In this document: in pieces, positions 32,637 to 42,793 of the stretch
How the letters are laid out: the number at the start of each line of letters is the position of its first letter
Position numbering within the stretch: the first letter of the stretch is position 1
The notes under the pieces: model-generated
Told to the model about the DNA's origin: nothing
What the model saw: the letters and a program-made list of their open reading frames with translations, nothing else
The model's database searches: none
Made by a program: the position numbers and the translations under genes
Assembly (NCBI GenBank): GCA_018398585.1
Contig: JAGTTD010000009.1
Location: 12,095,193-12,159,192, forward strand
DNA from: Simmondsia chinensis
Lineage: Eukaryota > Streptophyta > Magnoliopsida > Caryophyllales > Simmondsiaceae
DNA: 64,000 nt
Reading direction: 5' to 3'

Positions 32637-33234
32637 TGTTAGGATTATGTCTCAAATTACTTATTTTAAGTTTAGGGGTTGCCGTGAGGTCACCGATCGA
32701 TCGGGAGGGAAGCCCAATCGATCGGGTGATTTAAGAGAATTTTCGGGATTTTGGGCCGTAAGAGGGCCGATCGATCGGGTCTTCCCAGACCTACGCCTAT
32801 AAATTAGGATGTAGGGTTTGTGTCAAGGGTGATCCAATCAACGAGAGTGAGGCGCCATCATTAAAGGGAGAGAGGTGATTTTGTAATTCCTCCAATTCAG
32901 ATTTTGAGTGCTACGAGAGTTAAGAGAAAGTGATTGCAATTCTTTCATAGATCTCGTTCAAAGGAAGTGTCGTTGTAATTCTTCCGTTCAGTATAAATAA
33001 AAAATCTTCATCTCCGCCCGTGGTTTTCTCCCCTCTCAAATGTAGAGGGGTTTCCACATAAATATTGTGTGTTCTCGTTTGTTCTTTCTTTCTCCATATA
33101 TTTGTTTACTTCTCGTTTGTGTGAGTCATATCATTTGAATCGAATCAAGTGATTAGGGTTTACGCTTCCACATCAAGATTTTCCTAACAAATTGGTATCA
33201 AAGTATATCAGTTTGTCCCAGATTTATCCGCACC
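32637..33234 (+). mobile_element. One-LTR insertion: single LTR plus primer site and 45 bp of leader
   Basis: An LTR runs from TGTTAGGATTATG (32637) to TTCCTAACA (33189), directly followed by AATTGGTATCAAAG, a Met-type primer-binding site. 45 bp after the LTR the host sequence resumes. ACATT flanks both sides (32632-32636 and 33235-33239), consistent with a 5-bp target duplication. A solo LTR from recombination should not retain primer-site sequence on one side. A TATA box lies at 32798-32806. Confidence 0.6.
32693..32779 (+). promoter_or_regulatory. Three ATCGATCGG palindromic motifs upstream of the LTR TATA box
   Basis: CCGATCGATCGGG at 32693-32705, CCCAATCGATCGGG at 32713-32726 and CCGATCGATCGGG at 32767-32779, all within 110 bp upstream of CTATAAATT (32798). 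Possible binding sites for a dimeric factor; no factor can be named. Confidence 0.4.
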
Positions 33235-33906
33235 ACATTGATCAACAAGTACATTACATATCATTAAGAGACAAGGATTAGGATTAGCCAAGAGGGCAAG
33301 CCTGCAAAACTCAACACATATAGGATTGTTTACTCAAATTTTTCAGATTTCCCACAACAAGAAAGTCATGTGCATAGTGAATATTTGAGCGGCATGAGTA
33401 GAACTCATTAATATCAACAATGATCAATAATACTCACTAACAAGTATTGAGTAGAATCATTTAATCTCATGAATCGAGAGAAGGAAATAGACAATTAATC
33501 CCACAATCGTCATAATATACACATTAATCAAAGAAAAACTTGGCTAAAATGTTATAATGCACAAAAATGTTAAAATTTTGACAAAAAATGAGCACATACA
33601 AATGAGCTTCACCCCAACACCTAAATCATGCATTGTCCTCAATGCAACAAATAAAGCATCAAAGCACAAGAAAGAGGTGAGATAGAGCAATACAACCTAA
33701 CCAGGCGATGATCATGAATGGGTGTGAACGAACATGTACGACTCTTTCAACATGAGACAAAATCCTGAAAAGAGAGAAAACAAGCCTACAAGCAACTAAT
33801 TAAATAAAAAAAAACTAAACAAAAAACAAGAAATAACAAACCTAGGCGGCCTTTTAGTAGCGTTAAGTTTAACGCCTTTAACTAGGTGCAATAGGTCTAG
33901 CAAAAA

Positions 33907-34365
33907 TCAAGTAATAACATCAACCAAAGAAGCCACTTCAATGAGCTCACCTAACACAACATCTACAGCAAAATTAGAAGTGGCAAACATGATTTCAGGA
34001 GGGAGAGAGTGGTCAGGTGGATGCCTAATTAGGGGAACAAAAAGCATAGACCGCAGCCTCTGAAAAGCTTCTAACCAAGACTTATCGAACTCAACATATA
34101 TGTCCTTAGATAGCAAACTAGTCAATGGTCTAGCTACTTACCAAGGTCCTTAAGGAAACTTCTATCAAAACCCGCTTGACCTAGAAAGCCTCTAAATTGC
34201 TTCACATTTCAGGGAGGGGGCGAGTTAGCTTTCAAATCTATCTTAGCCTTATCAAACTCAATGCCCTTCTTAGACAACCTACAACCTAGTACAATTCCTT
34301 CTTGAACTATAACATGATTCTTCTCCCAACCCAAAACTTCTTTCATGTCCGGGTTCAACCTTCAT
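33907..34365 (-). pseudogene. Gypsy-2 pol: RT tail and start of RNase H
   Basis: On minus, [17 protein letters not shown] and SKKGIEFDKAKID (about 34350-34255) are RT thumb blocks. Segment 34125-33907 carries MTSLLSKDIYVEFDKSW and RHPPDHSLPPEIMFATSNFA, the entry to RNase H. An abrupt jump at about 34365 from protease-linker sequence into the RT tail shows that most of RT was deleted. Confidence 0.7.
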
Positions 34366-34903
34366 CGCATCTCTTGAGAAGGTTTTGCATTCTCATCCAG
34401 GGGGTCACTAACTAGGATAGAGGGGAGTGTTTGGTCTACCAAATCATCAACAATATCCATGCAGAAACACTCTGACTCATTCTCACTAGTGGGTAACGAC
34501 GAAGCCTTAAAATATTAAACCTAATAGTCATGTTTGCAAAACTAGCATTCAGTACCCCAGATCTATAGAAAGGCCAACCTAAAATGACAGGGATTTGTTT
34601 TTCAAATGACTAGAAGGTTCCATATCAAGCACAAGAAAATCAGCAAGAAACATGGCTTTGTCTACCTTCCCCAGTACATTAGTAAGCTCACCACAGGGGA
34701 CTCTAGGTTATCTATCTGCTAACTACAAAATCACCATGACGGGTTGCAACTCTCCTAGGCCTAATTTCGTATAAAAAATATAGTAAGGAATAATATTTAC
34801 ACTCGCTCCTAAGTCTAGTAAAGCTATATCGATCAGGTAGTCTCCAAGCGAACAAGAGATGGTGGGGACACCAGGGTCTTTATACTTAATCGGAGTTTCA
34901 CAC
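34366..34903 (-). pseudogene. Gypsy-2 protease region
   Basis: In broken frames the minus strand encodes LLDLGASVNIIPYYIF (an Athila-type protease active site, DLG replacing DTG), KLGLGELQPVMVIL and KVDKAMFLADFLVLDME. The same arrangement is seen in Athila-1 at 55.7-55.97 kb. Confidence 0.65.
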
Positions 34904-36000
34904 TAAAAAATGGAGCTCACTTGCTCGGCTAAAAACACTTTTTTAGGCAGATGAACTCTAGATCGCCTCTTTCGATTCAGTAAGTCCTTAATGAACTTCG
35001 CATAGGCCGGGATCTGTTTGATCGCATCAAGAAGGGGGATGTTTATCTTTACTTGCCTAAACGTCTCCAAAATGTCTTCCCACTTCTTTTCCTTCTCATT
35101 TGGATGTGGTGCAACTAAAGCCTGGGGGAAGGGTATTCTAGGTTCATATGAGGAAGGAAGATTAGAGGTCATGAGAATGGGAGAAGGGTGCGTGACCTCA
35201 TCGATCTCCTCTCTTTCCTTGCCCTTCTCTTCTCCCTCACCACTCATGGATACTTCACTCTCAGCACTCACCCCATTGTCAACTTCCTTCCGACTTCTCA
35301 AAATTGTAATGGACTTTGCTTGTTCTTGATGAGGAGGATAGTTGTCTTGCCTTACACAGTTCTTAAGGTTCTCTACGGTTTTGCTAGGGAGTCTTCCCTC
35401 ATCTCTCCTACTTAAAGCATTAGCTCGCTCACCTATTTGGGTTTTTAGCTTTGAGATCGATTGTGTATGGGAGTGGAGGAGTTGAAAATTAGCTTCTAAA
35501 CCTTTCAGCACACCCAAGACCTTCTCTTCAAGGTTTGCTTTGAGATCGATTGTGTATGGGAGTGGAGGAGTTGAAAATTAGCTTCTAAACCTTTCAGCGC
35601 ACCCAAGACCTTCTCTTCAAAGTTTGAATTAGAGCTCAAATTAGAAGGTTGAGAGTAGTTAGAACCATACCTTTGCGGTTGGAAACTGCGAGGTCTTGAC
35701 ATACCAGATTCTTGAGGTCATGGATTCAGTTGTTGTGGCACAAATTGTCCTTCTCCTCTTTGCCTTCAGGAGAAGTTTGGATGGTTTCTCCAGCTCGAAT
35801 TCTATTTGTTATAGTACGGATCGTTCCTTGAGAATCCTTGCGCTGCATTAACCTATTCCTGTGAACACTCAATAAAGGGTGAAGCAGAGGAGCACTCAAA
35901 TGTAGAATAAGAGACACTAAAACATGAAGAACAAGCACTATGCATGTTTTGAACATCAGACACATTAGGTATAGTAAAGGGGCTCAATGTCATCTTAAAT
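34904..36000 (-). pseudogene. Gypsy-2 gag-protease linker
   Basis: Open segments 35517-34903 and 35702-35505 encode the region after gag: LKGLEANFQLLHSHTQSISK (a coiled-coil-like heptad segment), an acidic stretch, PRIPFPQALVAPHPNEKEKK and KQIPAYAKFIKDLLNRKRR, typical of the Athila segment before protease. The 89-bp tandem duplication at 35451-35628 repeats the coiled-coil part and shifts the frame. Confidence 0.65.
35451..35628. repeat. 89-bp tandem duplication in the Gypsy-2 gag-pol linker
   Basis: TTGAGATCGATTGTGTATGG at 35451 recurs at 35540; the copies are almost identical. 89 is not divisible by three. Confidence 0.85.
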
Positions 36001-36037
36001 AAGGAAGTAAGCTGCACCACAGAAGAGGCAAGAGAGT

Positions 36038-36763
36038 CTACTTTTTTTTATCTAAGATAGAGGTGTAAGCAATTTCTTGCACTCCTCCTCTATTTAACCT
36101 AGCAGCATTTAAACGTGCATGTGCAGCATTCTGTTGTGAATTCCAATTTAAACGTTCAAAAAGTTCCCACGCCTCATCCTCATATTTCCTAAGGAATTGA
36201 CCACCACAAAAGGCATCAACAGTTTGTTGACCCTTTTTATTCAACCCATAATAAAATTTATTGACCAATTGCCATTTAAGAATAGCAGGATGTGGACAAG
36301 CTCTCAGCAGCTCCCCAAACCTATCCCATCTCTCATGAAACTCTTCACTTGAAATTTGGGCAAAGGTGTTAATGGCTCTCCTAGCAGTGTTCGTCTTACT
36401 AATGGGATAGAATTTCTTAAGAAATTCTAGTTGCATTTGAGTCTAAGTACTAATCATTCCACTAGGTAAGGTGCCTAACCATTACTTAGCCTTATCCTTC
36501 AAAGAGAAAGGAAAAAGGAGAAGTAGTATAGCATCATCACTAATGTTAGGAATCCTAAAGGTTGAGCAAACCTCCATAAAACTGTCCAAGTGTGTGTACG
36601 GGTTCTCATTTCCTAAGCCATGGAATGAAAGAAGCATATGTAAGGTATGTGGCTTAAGCTCGAACTGATAGGCTACAGGTGGCAACCTATTGCATAAAGG
36701 TTTGGTGTATGTGGTGGGAGTAAAACTCTCCATAAGTGGACATGGTTACTGTTCGTTAGCCAT
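36038..36763 (-). pseudogene. Gypsy-2 gag (Athila-like capsid)
   Basis: The likely ATG is at 36763 (GCAATGGC context) with an early stop. Segments 36733-36482 and 36436-36038 show FELKPHTLHMLLSFHGLGNE, YTHLDSFMEVCSTFRI, ISDDAILLLLFPFSLKDKAK, then EFLKKFYPISKTNTARRAIN, ERWDRFGELLRACPHPAI and YYGLNKKGQQTVDAFCGGQF. These are the classic plant gypsy capsid blocks. Stops separate the two parts. Confidence 0.75.
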
Positions 36764-37164
36764 TGCGGTTTGTGCTCGGTGTTGGGCTCTAAAGTCTCTT
36801 AAGGTCCTTTCTATTTCAAGGTCCAATCTTGTAAGGTCAAGTGACAAAGAACGATGATAGTGCATGAATAAACAACCACAAGAAGCAAGTTAAATTGAAA
36901 ACGAAAACTAGCAAAGCAAAAGGAAAAAAATTAATAATAAGCTATCATAAAATCTACAAATGCACGAAAATCAATAGACAAATAATGCTTTAAGAAAAAT
37001 AAATAAAAAATTAAATAACCATTTTTGAAGAAAAGTAAATAAAATATTATTTTATTTTATTTTTTTAAATAAAGAGACAATGAAATTAAAAAAACATAAA
37101 AATTCTAAGTTAAGGATCAAAGAAAATCACGAACGCAGCCTAGTCCCCAGCAACAAAATCTTAA
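36764..37164 (-). other. Gypsy-2 leader and degraded tRNA-Asp primer site
   Basis: AT-rich and non-coding. Next to the LTR the minus strand reads GATTTTGTTGCTGGGGACTA (about 37143-37162), partially matching the tRNA-Asp primer site that is well preserved in Athila-1 (44221-44238). Confidence 0.5.
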
Positions 37165-37655
37165 TGTACTTTTCTACATCTTTCAAAATTTAATATTAAA
37201 CCCTATCCACTAAACACATCTAAATTGAAGTTTAAAGTGAGAGGGTGCCAAACTGCAGGGACTAAGAGTGCGTGAATTTATTCTATAACCTAATTTGATT
37301 TGAGGAGAATTTGAGAGATTTTTGTGAAATTAATTTAGAAAATGACTATTAAACTAAGGCAATCTACTTTTAAAGGGAAAAGTGTGTGTAATTGGAACCT
37401 AGGGTTTTGAATCCGTTATTAGCCAATTATTCTTGCGTTAACCCTTAAAATGGGATTATTAATTGTCACACAGTAGTGGCTTAGGCTACAAGCTTCAACC
37501 TACTAAGGTGATGCTGTTAATATAGCATATTGACCCTATCTAACTAAAGCATAAGGAAAATGGACTCAACCTAATATATTGTTATTTATCACTTATTGAA
37601 CCTATCTAACTAAAGTATAGGGAAGATAAGATTAAATTAACAATTCGGTGAATAT

Positions 37656-37668
37656 TATTGCTTGATTA
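37656..37668. repeat. Left target-site duplication of the RTE LINE
   Basis: TATTGCTTGATTA, exact copy at 41910-41922. The uninterrupted LTR copy has ATTGCTTGATTATTTAATC at about 31149. Confidence 0.85.
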
Positions 37669-37670
37669 TA

Positions 37671-37703
37671 CTCTCTCCTCTCTCTCTCTCTCTTCTCTCT
37701 CTC
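37671..37703 (+). repeat. (CT)n tract at the LINE 5' end
   Basis: Nearly pure CTCTCT sequence marks the start of the RTE element immediately after the target duplication. It is transcribed as a pyrimidine-rich 5' UTR if the element starts here. Confidence 0.7.
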
Positions 37704-37765
37704 ATCTGCAACAATCAACGGCCCCCTGCTGCAACTGTTGACCGTCGCCGTCACGTCACGTCACG

Positions 37766-38329
37766 TTGGCCACCTCACCGACTAACGCTGCCCACCACCA
37801 CGCCGGCGACGAACTAGACGGTGACACCCAACCGCTGGCGACACACTTCGCTATCCCACCCCCTACCCCCGCTCCTTCACTCTCTCTCCTCCCTGACGCC
37901 TACCCTGGTCCTCCAACCCTGAGTCACCACCACCGGCCTCCACCACCGGCCTTCGCCGCCTTGCCACCAGCCCAACGCTACACCACAGCACCCCACCAAC
38001 CCACGAACCGCCCCACCACCTGTTCGCACACCCCCACCCCCCAACCCCAGCGCTCCAACACACCCCACCCCCATCCCCAGACCACCCCACCTCTCTACCA
38101 CACCCACCGCACCACCATCGTCCTCCCCCACACATCGGCACCACCACCACCACCACTGCTACACACACCCCACCCCAATCTAGGCCATCGCACCTCACCT
38201 CGCCCCACCACCACCACCGCACCACACTCCTCCCGACTCACCACCACCACCACCACCACCACCACCGACCCCACTCCCAAGATGGCAGCTCGCAACCGGC
38301 AACCAAGAGCGGGCCTAGGTAAGTATTAG
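37766..38329 (+). CDS. RTE leader ORF, Pro/Thr/His-rich low complexity (187 codons)
   Basis: An open frame from an ATG to TAG in a C-rich, G-poor leader. The product is dominated by Pro, Thr and His, with PPPP and a TTTTTTTTT run (residues about 163-171) produced by (CCA/ACC)n. No domain is present. It may be only a by-product of composition: the opposite strand also has long G/V/W-rich open frames. It ends with a basic segment (MAARNRQPRAGLGKY). RTE elements usually lack ORF1, so an expressed protein would be unusual. Confidence 0.3.
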   Translation: MATSPTNAAHHHAGDELDGDTQPLATHFAIPPPTPAPSLSLLPDAYPGPPTLSHHHRPPPPAFAALPPAQRYTTAPHQPTNRPTTCSHTPTPQPQRSNTPHPHPQTTPPLYHTHRTTIVLPHTSAPPPPPLLHTPHPNLGHRTSPRPTTTTAPHSSRLTTTTTTTTTDPTPKMAARNRQPRAGLGKY

Positions 38330-38340
38330 CCGGGTCAGAG

Positions 38341-38640
38341 TATCAACAACGCACCAGCCCCAAGTTTGATCTATCATGTATTGCAGTAGGGCAGTGTTTT
38401 AATTTACCATTGCTCGGTATTTCCTACTGATTCTCTGTCCTTTCATTATTTGAATAGTGTTATATTATTGACTGAGGTGGTACTTTTGTGCGTTTATGCT
38501 ATAATAAGCTTCGTGTCTATGTTGTTCACCCACCCGCGATAGTGCTAGTTCAGAGAGTGAGGCCATCTTCAAAGGGGTTGGGGAGGAGGAGGGCGAGGCA
38601 AAAGGGGATAGGGAATTAGAGACCAGGGACACTAAATGTC
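38341..38640 (+). other. RTE leader between low-complexity ORF and endonuclease
   Basis: No convincing ORF; stops in all plus frames. The endonuclease reading emerges at about 38638 with NVGTLTKKSFKVAQMM. Confidence 0.5.
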
Positions 38641-39477
38641 GGGACACTAACGAAGAAGAGTTTCAAGGTGGCCCAAATGATGATGAAGAGTAAGATCAAC
38701 ATCCTTTACCTGCAAGAGACCAAATGGGTTGGCACGAAAGCCAGGGATGTGCTGGGGCATAAACTATGGTATGTGGGCAAGGTGAGAGGTAGGAATGGAG
38801 TAGGGATAATTGTGGATAGCAGCCTCAAGGATAAAGTAGTCAGAGTAGCAAGGGCTGGTGATAGAATCATAAGTATTAAGATGGTCCTAGATGGTGATGT
38901 ATTGAATGTAATCAGTGCCTACGCACCCCAAATTGGACTAATTGAGCATGAGACGGCAACATTCTGGGAGGACTTAGACACAATGATGCAAGGCATACCC
39001 CAAGCCGAACAAGTGATCATTGGCGGGGATTTCAATGGGCATGTTGGCGCGACGGAGGACGGTTATGCTTCATACCATGGAGGATTCGACTATGGAACCA
39101 AGAATGCAGAGGGCAAAGTCCTACTAGACTTCGCGGTCACATACAACCTAACAGTGGCCAACACCTTCTTAAGAAAGCGTGAGCAGCACATCATCACGTG
39201 CCAAAGCGGTGGGACAAGAACATAGGTTGACTACATACTATTAAGGAAAAGGGTGCAAAGAGATTGCAGGGACTGCAAGGCGACCCCAGGGGAAGACCTG
39301 TCTACACAACATAGGGTGCTGTGGGTGGATATAAAAGCAAAGAAGAGGACCAAAAGAATCGAAAAACCCGCGCAGACGCATACCAGTTGGAGGGATTTAA
39401 AGGGAGAGAAGTATGATGTATACAAGGAAAGAGTGGAGGCTGAGCTCGGGTGTGACTTCGAGGAAGAAGCAAACTAG
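38638..39477 (+). pseudogene. RTE LINE ORF: endonuclease domain
   Basis: An apurinic-endonuclease-like (EEP) fold: LQETKWVG (catalytic Glu, about 38704), YAPQIG (38921), IIGGDFNGHVG (Asp and Asn, about 39016), VDYILLRKR after a stop at 39223-39225, and TQHRVLWVD (catalytic His, about 39304). Every catalytic landmark is present; a stop interrupts it before VDY. The enzyme would nick chromosomal DNA to prime reverse transcription. Confidence 0.85.
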
Positions 39478-41480
39478 ATGTGGAACCAACTGGCCCAAAA
39501 GATCAGAGGACTGGCACGGGAAGTTCTCGGCACGTCAAAGGGAAGAGTACCATGCAACAGAGAGTCATGGTGGTGGTGCGAGGAGGTCCAAGAGAGGATT
39601 AAGGCCAAACAAGTTTGTTTCAAAGAGTGGGATCATGACAGAGATGAGGATAAGCAACATCGGTATCTGCAAGCCAGGAGAGAAGCAAAGAGAGCAGTCA
39701 GAGGCGCACAATCAAGAGCTTGTGAGGATTTCTACAAAAAAATGGAGACCAAGGAGGGTGCGAGGGACTTTTATAGAATTGCCAAAGCAAGAGAAAGGAA
39801 GACCAGGGACTTGGATAGAGTACAATGCATAAGAGGGGAGGATGGACAGGTACTCGTGGACAGGAAACTAATTAAGGCTAGGTGGAAAACATACTTCCAC
39901 GAGCTGTTCAACGAACAAGGAGGACAAAGATATCCTTAGGTGATCTTCAAACATTGGAAGAGCAATAGAACCACTGTGATTGTAGGAAAATTAGCACCGA
40001 GGAAGTCAAGGAAGCCCTGAAACTCATGGGAAGTGGTAAAGCAGCTGGCCTAGATGGCATACCCATAGAAGTATGGAAATGCCTTGGACAGAAGGGCGTC
40101 AGTTGGCTGACTAAACTATTTAACCAAATCCTTCCGAGGGAGAAGATGCCTGAGGAATGGAGGAAGAGCACATTGATTCCGATATATAAAAATAAAGGCG
40201 ACATTCAGAGATGCGCCAACTATCTGGGTATCAAACTAATGTGCCACACTCTGAGGTTGTAGGAACGGGTCATAGAGAGGAGGGTAAGGCAACAGACAGA
40301 GGTGTCCGAGAACCAATTCGAATTTATGCCCGGGAGATCAACAATAGAGGCCATCCACATCCTAAGGCGGACGATAGAGCAATACAGGGTGAGACAAAGG
40401 ACCTTCATATGGTTTTCATTGATTTTGAAAAGACATATGATAGAGTGCCAAGGGAGGTCCTTTGGAGAGTTTTGGACAGGAAAGGCATCCTCGCGCCCTA
40501 CATCCGAGCTATTAGAGACATGTACAAGGAGGAACAGACTATGGTGCGCACCATGGATGGGGACACAGACGCTTTCCCGATTACCATAGGGGTACACCAA
40601 GGGTCGGCTTTGAGCCCCTATTTGTTCATCCTGATATGGACGAGCTCACTAGGCACATCCAGGAATGTATACCTTGATGCATGCTTTTTGCAGATGACAT
40701 TGTGTTGGCGGGGGAGTTGCGGGATGAGGTAAATGGGAAGTTGGAATGGTTAAGAGGGGTACTAGAGTCTAAGGGTTTACGACTAAGCAGAGCTAAGGCC
40801 GAGCACATGGAACTCAAGTTCGATCCCTCTTGCATGCCTAGCCGGGAAGATGTCAAGATCGGTTCTGAGGCCATATCGAAGAAGGAGAGCTTCAGGTACT
40901 TGGGGTCCATGATACAGCACAAAAACGAGTTGGACGAGGATGTCAATTATCGGATTAAAGAGGGATGGCATAAGTGGAGGATGGCCTCCGCTGTACTTTG
41001 TGATAGAAAGTTCCCCTTGAAGCTAAAGGGTCGATACTATAAGACGGTTGTGAGACCAACCATGATGTATGGCGTGGAGTGGAGGGCGATGAAACTATAG
41101 CATACACAGAAGATGAAGGTGGCGGAGATGCAAATGCTGAGGTGGATGTGCGGACACACAAGGAAGGATAGGATCAGAAACGACGTCATAAGAGGAAAAT
41201 TAGGCATAGCCTCCATTGAAGATAAATTGAGAAAGCAACGTCTGAGGTGATTTGGACATGTCAGAAGGAGACCGAACAACGCTTCAGTAAGGAGATGCGA
41301 ACAACCCTTTACTCCACTAGGCAGAAGAGGAAGAGGCAGGCCAAAGAAGAAATGGATGGAGACGATCCGATAAGACCTCACCCATCTAAACCTTTGGGTG
41401 GAGATGGCCGTAGATAGGGCCCAATGGAGGGCTAGCATAGGGGTAATAGAGCCTCCAGTTGGAGTAGGGTAGTCGAGCTT
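39478..41480 (+). pseudogene. RTE LINE ORF: reverse transcriptase and C-terminus
   Basis: The linker 39478-39939 is open (WWWCEEVQERIKAKQVCFKE; TKEGARDFYRIAKARERKTR). After a shift near 39930 come GSGKAAGLDGIPIEVWKCLG, MPEEWRKSTLIPIYKNKGD, NQFEFMPGRSTIEAIHIL, DLHMVFIDFEKTYDRVPREV (first catalytic Asp), GVHQGSALSPYLF and MLFADDIVLAGE (catalytic Asp pair, about 40681). The C-terminal part has FRYLGSMIQHKNELDEDVNY, MLRWMCG and FGHVRRRPN. About six lesions separate otherwise intact blocks. Confidence 0.85.
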
Positions 41481-41909
41481 ACTACCGCTAGGCCTCGTCA
41501 TCCTGCTGACGCACGTAGGTGGTGTACTAGCTTCTGGCGCTACCACTTGCCGACGTATCACTATTCTATCTTCATCTTCATCTTTAGCTCTATCCCTATC
41601 TCTATCTCTAGCTCTATCTCTATCTCTATCTCATCTTCGATTTATGCTGATGTACCTTGCTTTATGTTTGTATGTTTGTATGTTTGTTGTTGTGCTTGCC
41701 GTGTGTGTGCCCTACTCATTTATTACTCTCCTGCTGCCAAGTCACTTGCTCTTTACGGCGGACCTGTTTTCTCAGGTTGGGGGTCCTCGGAAACAGCCTC
41801 TCTTCAAGGTAGCCCCCTGAATGGGGAAGGCTGCGTACATCTACCCCCCCAGACCCTGCTTAGGCGGGAACCCTTCGAGGCACTGGGTTTGTTGTTGTTG
41901 TTGTTGTAC
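41481..41909 (+). other. RTE LINE 3' UTR and (TTG)n tail
   Basis: Contains a CTCTAT-repeat microsatellite at about 41585-41632 and the block CCCTTCGAGGCACTGGGTTT, followed by TTG repeats to 41907. The (TTG)n tail is typical of plant RTE LINEs. Confidence 0.75.
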
Positions 41910-42766
41910 TATTGCTTGATTAATTAATCATAAGGCAACAAGCACAAAGAATTAATTTATAAATATCGACATCAACGATCAAAGGTTACAAATTCAATAA
42001 ACATCTTAATTAAATAAGCGATAAAAACATAATACTTCAAAGTATTTATTTCAATCAAGCAATGCTTGTAAACAATCAAATTAAACTAAATTAAAAGTAA
42101 AGGCTAAGAGTTCATCTAACCCTAGAGAGCACGCTCTCCATAGCGGATGAACAAGTGAAGTAGGAGATGACTGAACTCATGTTGGTCTTTACGCTAATGT
42201 CACTCTTGTTCCCATTTTAACAAAAAAAGAAAATTAAAATAGAAAAGCAGAGAGAGAGAGGGAATTCAGAGGTGAAAAAAAAAATACAGAACGAAAAGCC
42301 CCGAAACTGAGTACAAAATGTCAGCTTAAATACTGCTGTTGATCAAGTTGTATCAAATCGGGGCTGAAGGTGGGTGTTGATGGGCCTGTGCAGGTTGAGT
42401 TTGGTGGTGGGCTGCGACTGGTGTTGTGCAGGTCTGGGCCAATCTGGATCAAGTATGCATGTGCTCGTAGGTCACAAGCTTGGCTGGAGGTGCTGACGAT
42501 GATGACGGTGCAGGTCTGGAGTGGTGACGGTGGCTTGTGGGTCGGTAGCAGGCCGAGCTTATACGTTCTTGTCCCGAATCTCGATTGACTTTATTTAATT
42601 GTTGACCCATCGAATTTGTCTTATTTGCACCAAATTTGACAATTTTCGAGATTTTAATCTTCGACCCTATAAACATTTAAATTGTCAAAATAGCATAAAA
42701 CTATAATTAAATAGGTACAAAATAATTAAATAGCAATTAAAATATGCATAAATATAAGATGCATCA

Positions 42767-42793
42767 GACACTCCAGCACCCAACCAATCATAA
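42767..42793 (-). pseudogene. L1-B ORF2, second segment (27 bp between two gypsy elements)
   Basis: On minus it encodes MIGWVLECV-type sequence, the piece of RT that lies between the GIPEAM end at 62305 and the continuation at 30661. It proves that Athila-1 and Gypsy-2 entered the same LINE within 27 bp of each other. Confidence 0.7.

Larger units (their letters stand above)
32063..33906 (-). other. Gypsy-2 region between pol and 3' LTR, with one insertion
   Basis: Non-coding on the element strand. It holds a T/C-rich tract with TTTC repeats (about 32505-32590) and, at 32637-33234, a one-LTR insertion. Integrase would be expected here but no integrase motif remains. Confidence 0.5.
37669..41909 (+). 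mobile_element. RTE-type LINE, near full length
   Basis: 4.24 kb with a (CT)n-rich 5' end, a GC-rich leader with a Pro/Thr/His-rich ORF, a single endonuclease-RT ORF with a few stops and shifts, and a short (TTG)n tail instead of poly(A). The 13-bp target duplication and the interrupted LTR fix both ends. It is one of the best preserved elements here, so probably among the youngest. Confidence 0.9.
30662..42766 (-). mobile_element. Gypsy-2: Athila-like Ty3/gypsy element with two insertions
   Basis: Direct LTRs (30662-32062 and 37165-42766, the latter carrying an RTE LINE) flank minus-strand gag (36.76-36.0 kb), linker, protease (34.9-34.4 kb) and an RT tail plus RNase H start (34.36-33.9 kb). 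Net length without insertions is about 7.3 kb. Most of RT and all of integrase are deleted. It is inserted in L1-B; no convincing target duplication was found (GTGTC on one side, TCTAT on the other, both on minus). Confidence 0.8.
37165..42766 (-). repeat. 5' LTR of Gypsy-2, split by an RTE LINE
   Basis: On plus from TGTACTTTTCTACATC to GATGCATCA. Parts 37165-37668 and 41910-42766 together match the LTR at 30662-32062; the LINE occupies 37669-41909. Confidence 0.85.

Noticed and set aside
34903..35517. Separate host protein with an acidic domain
   Set aside because: Position and conserved linker motifs show it is the gag-protease linker of Gypsy-2.
37863..38295. Long minus-strand Gly/Val/Trp-rich open frames
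   Set aside because: They mirror the C-rich plus strand of the RTE leader; no domain, no promoter, and composition alone explains the absence of stops.
30662..42766. 5-bp target duplication for Gypsy-2
   Set aside because: The bases flanking the two ends (GTGTC and TCTAT on minus) do not match, so none is claimed.
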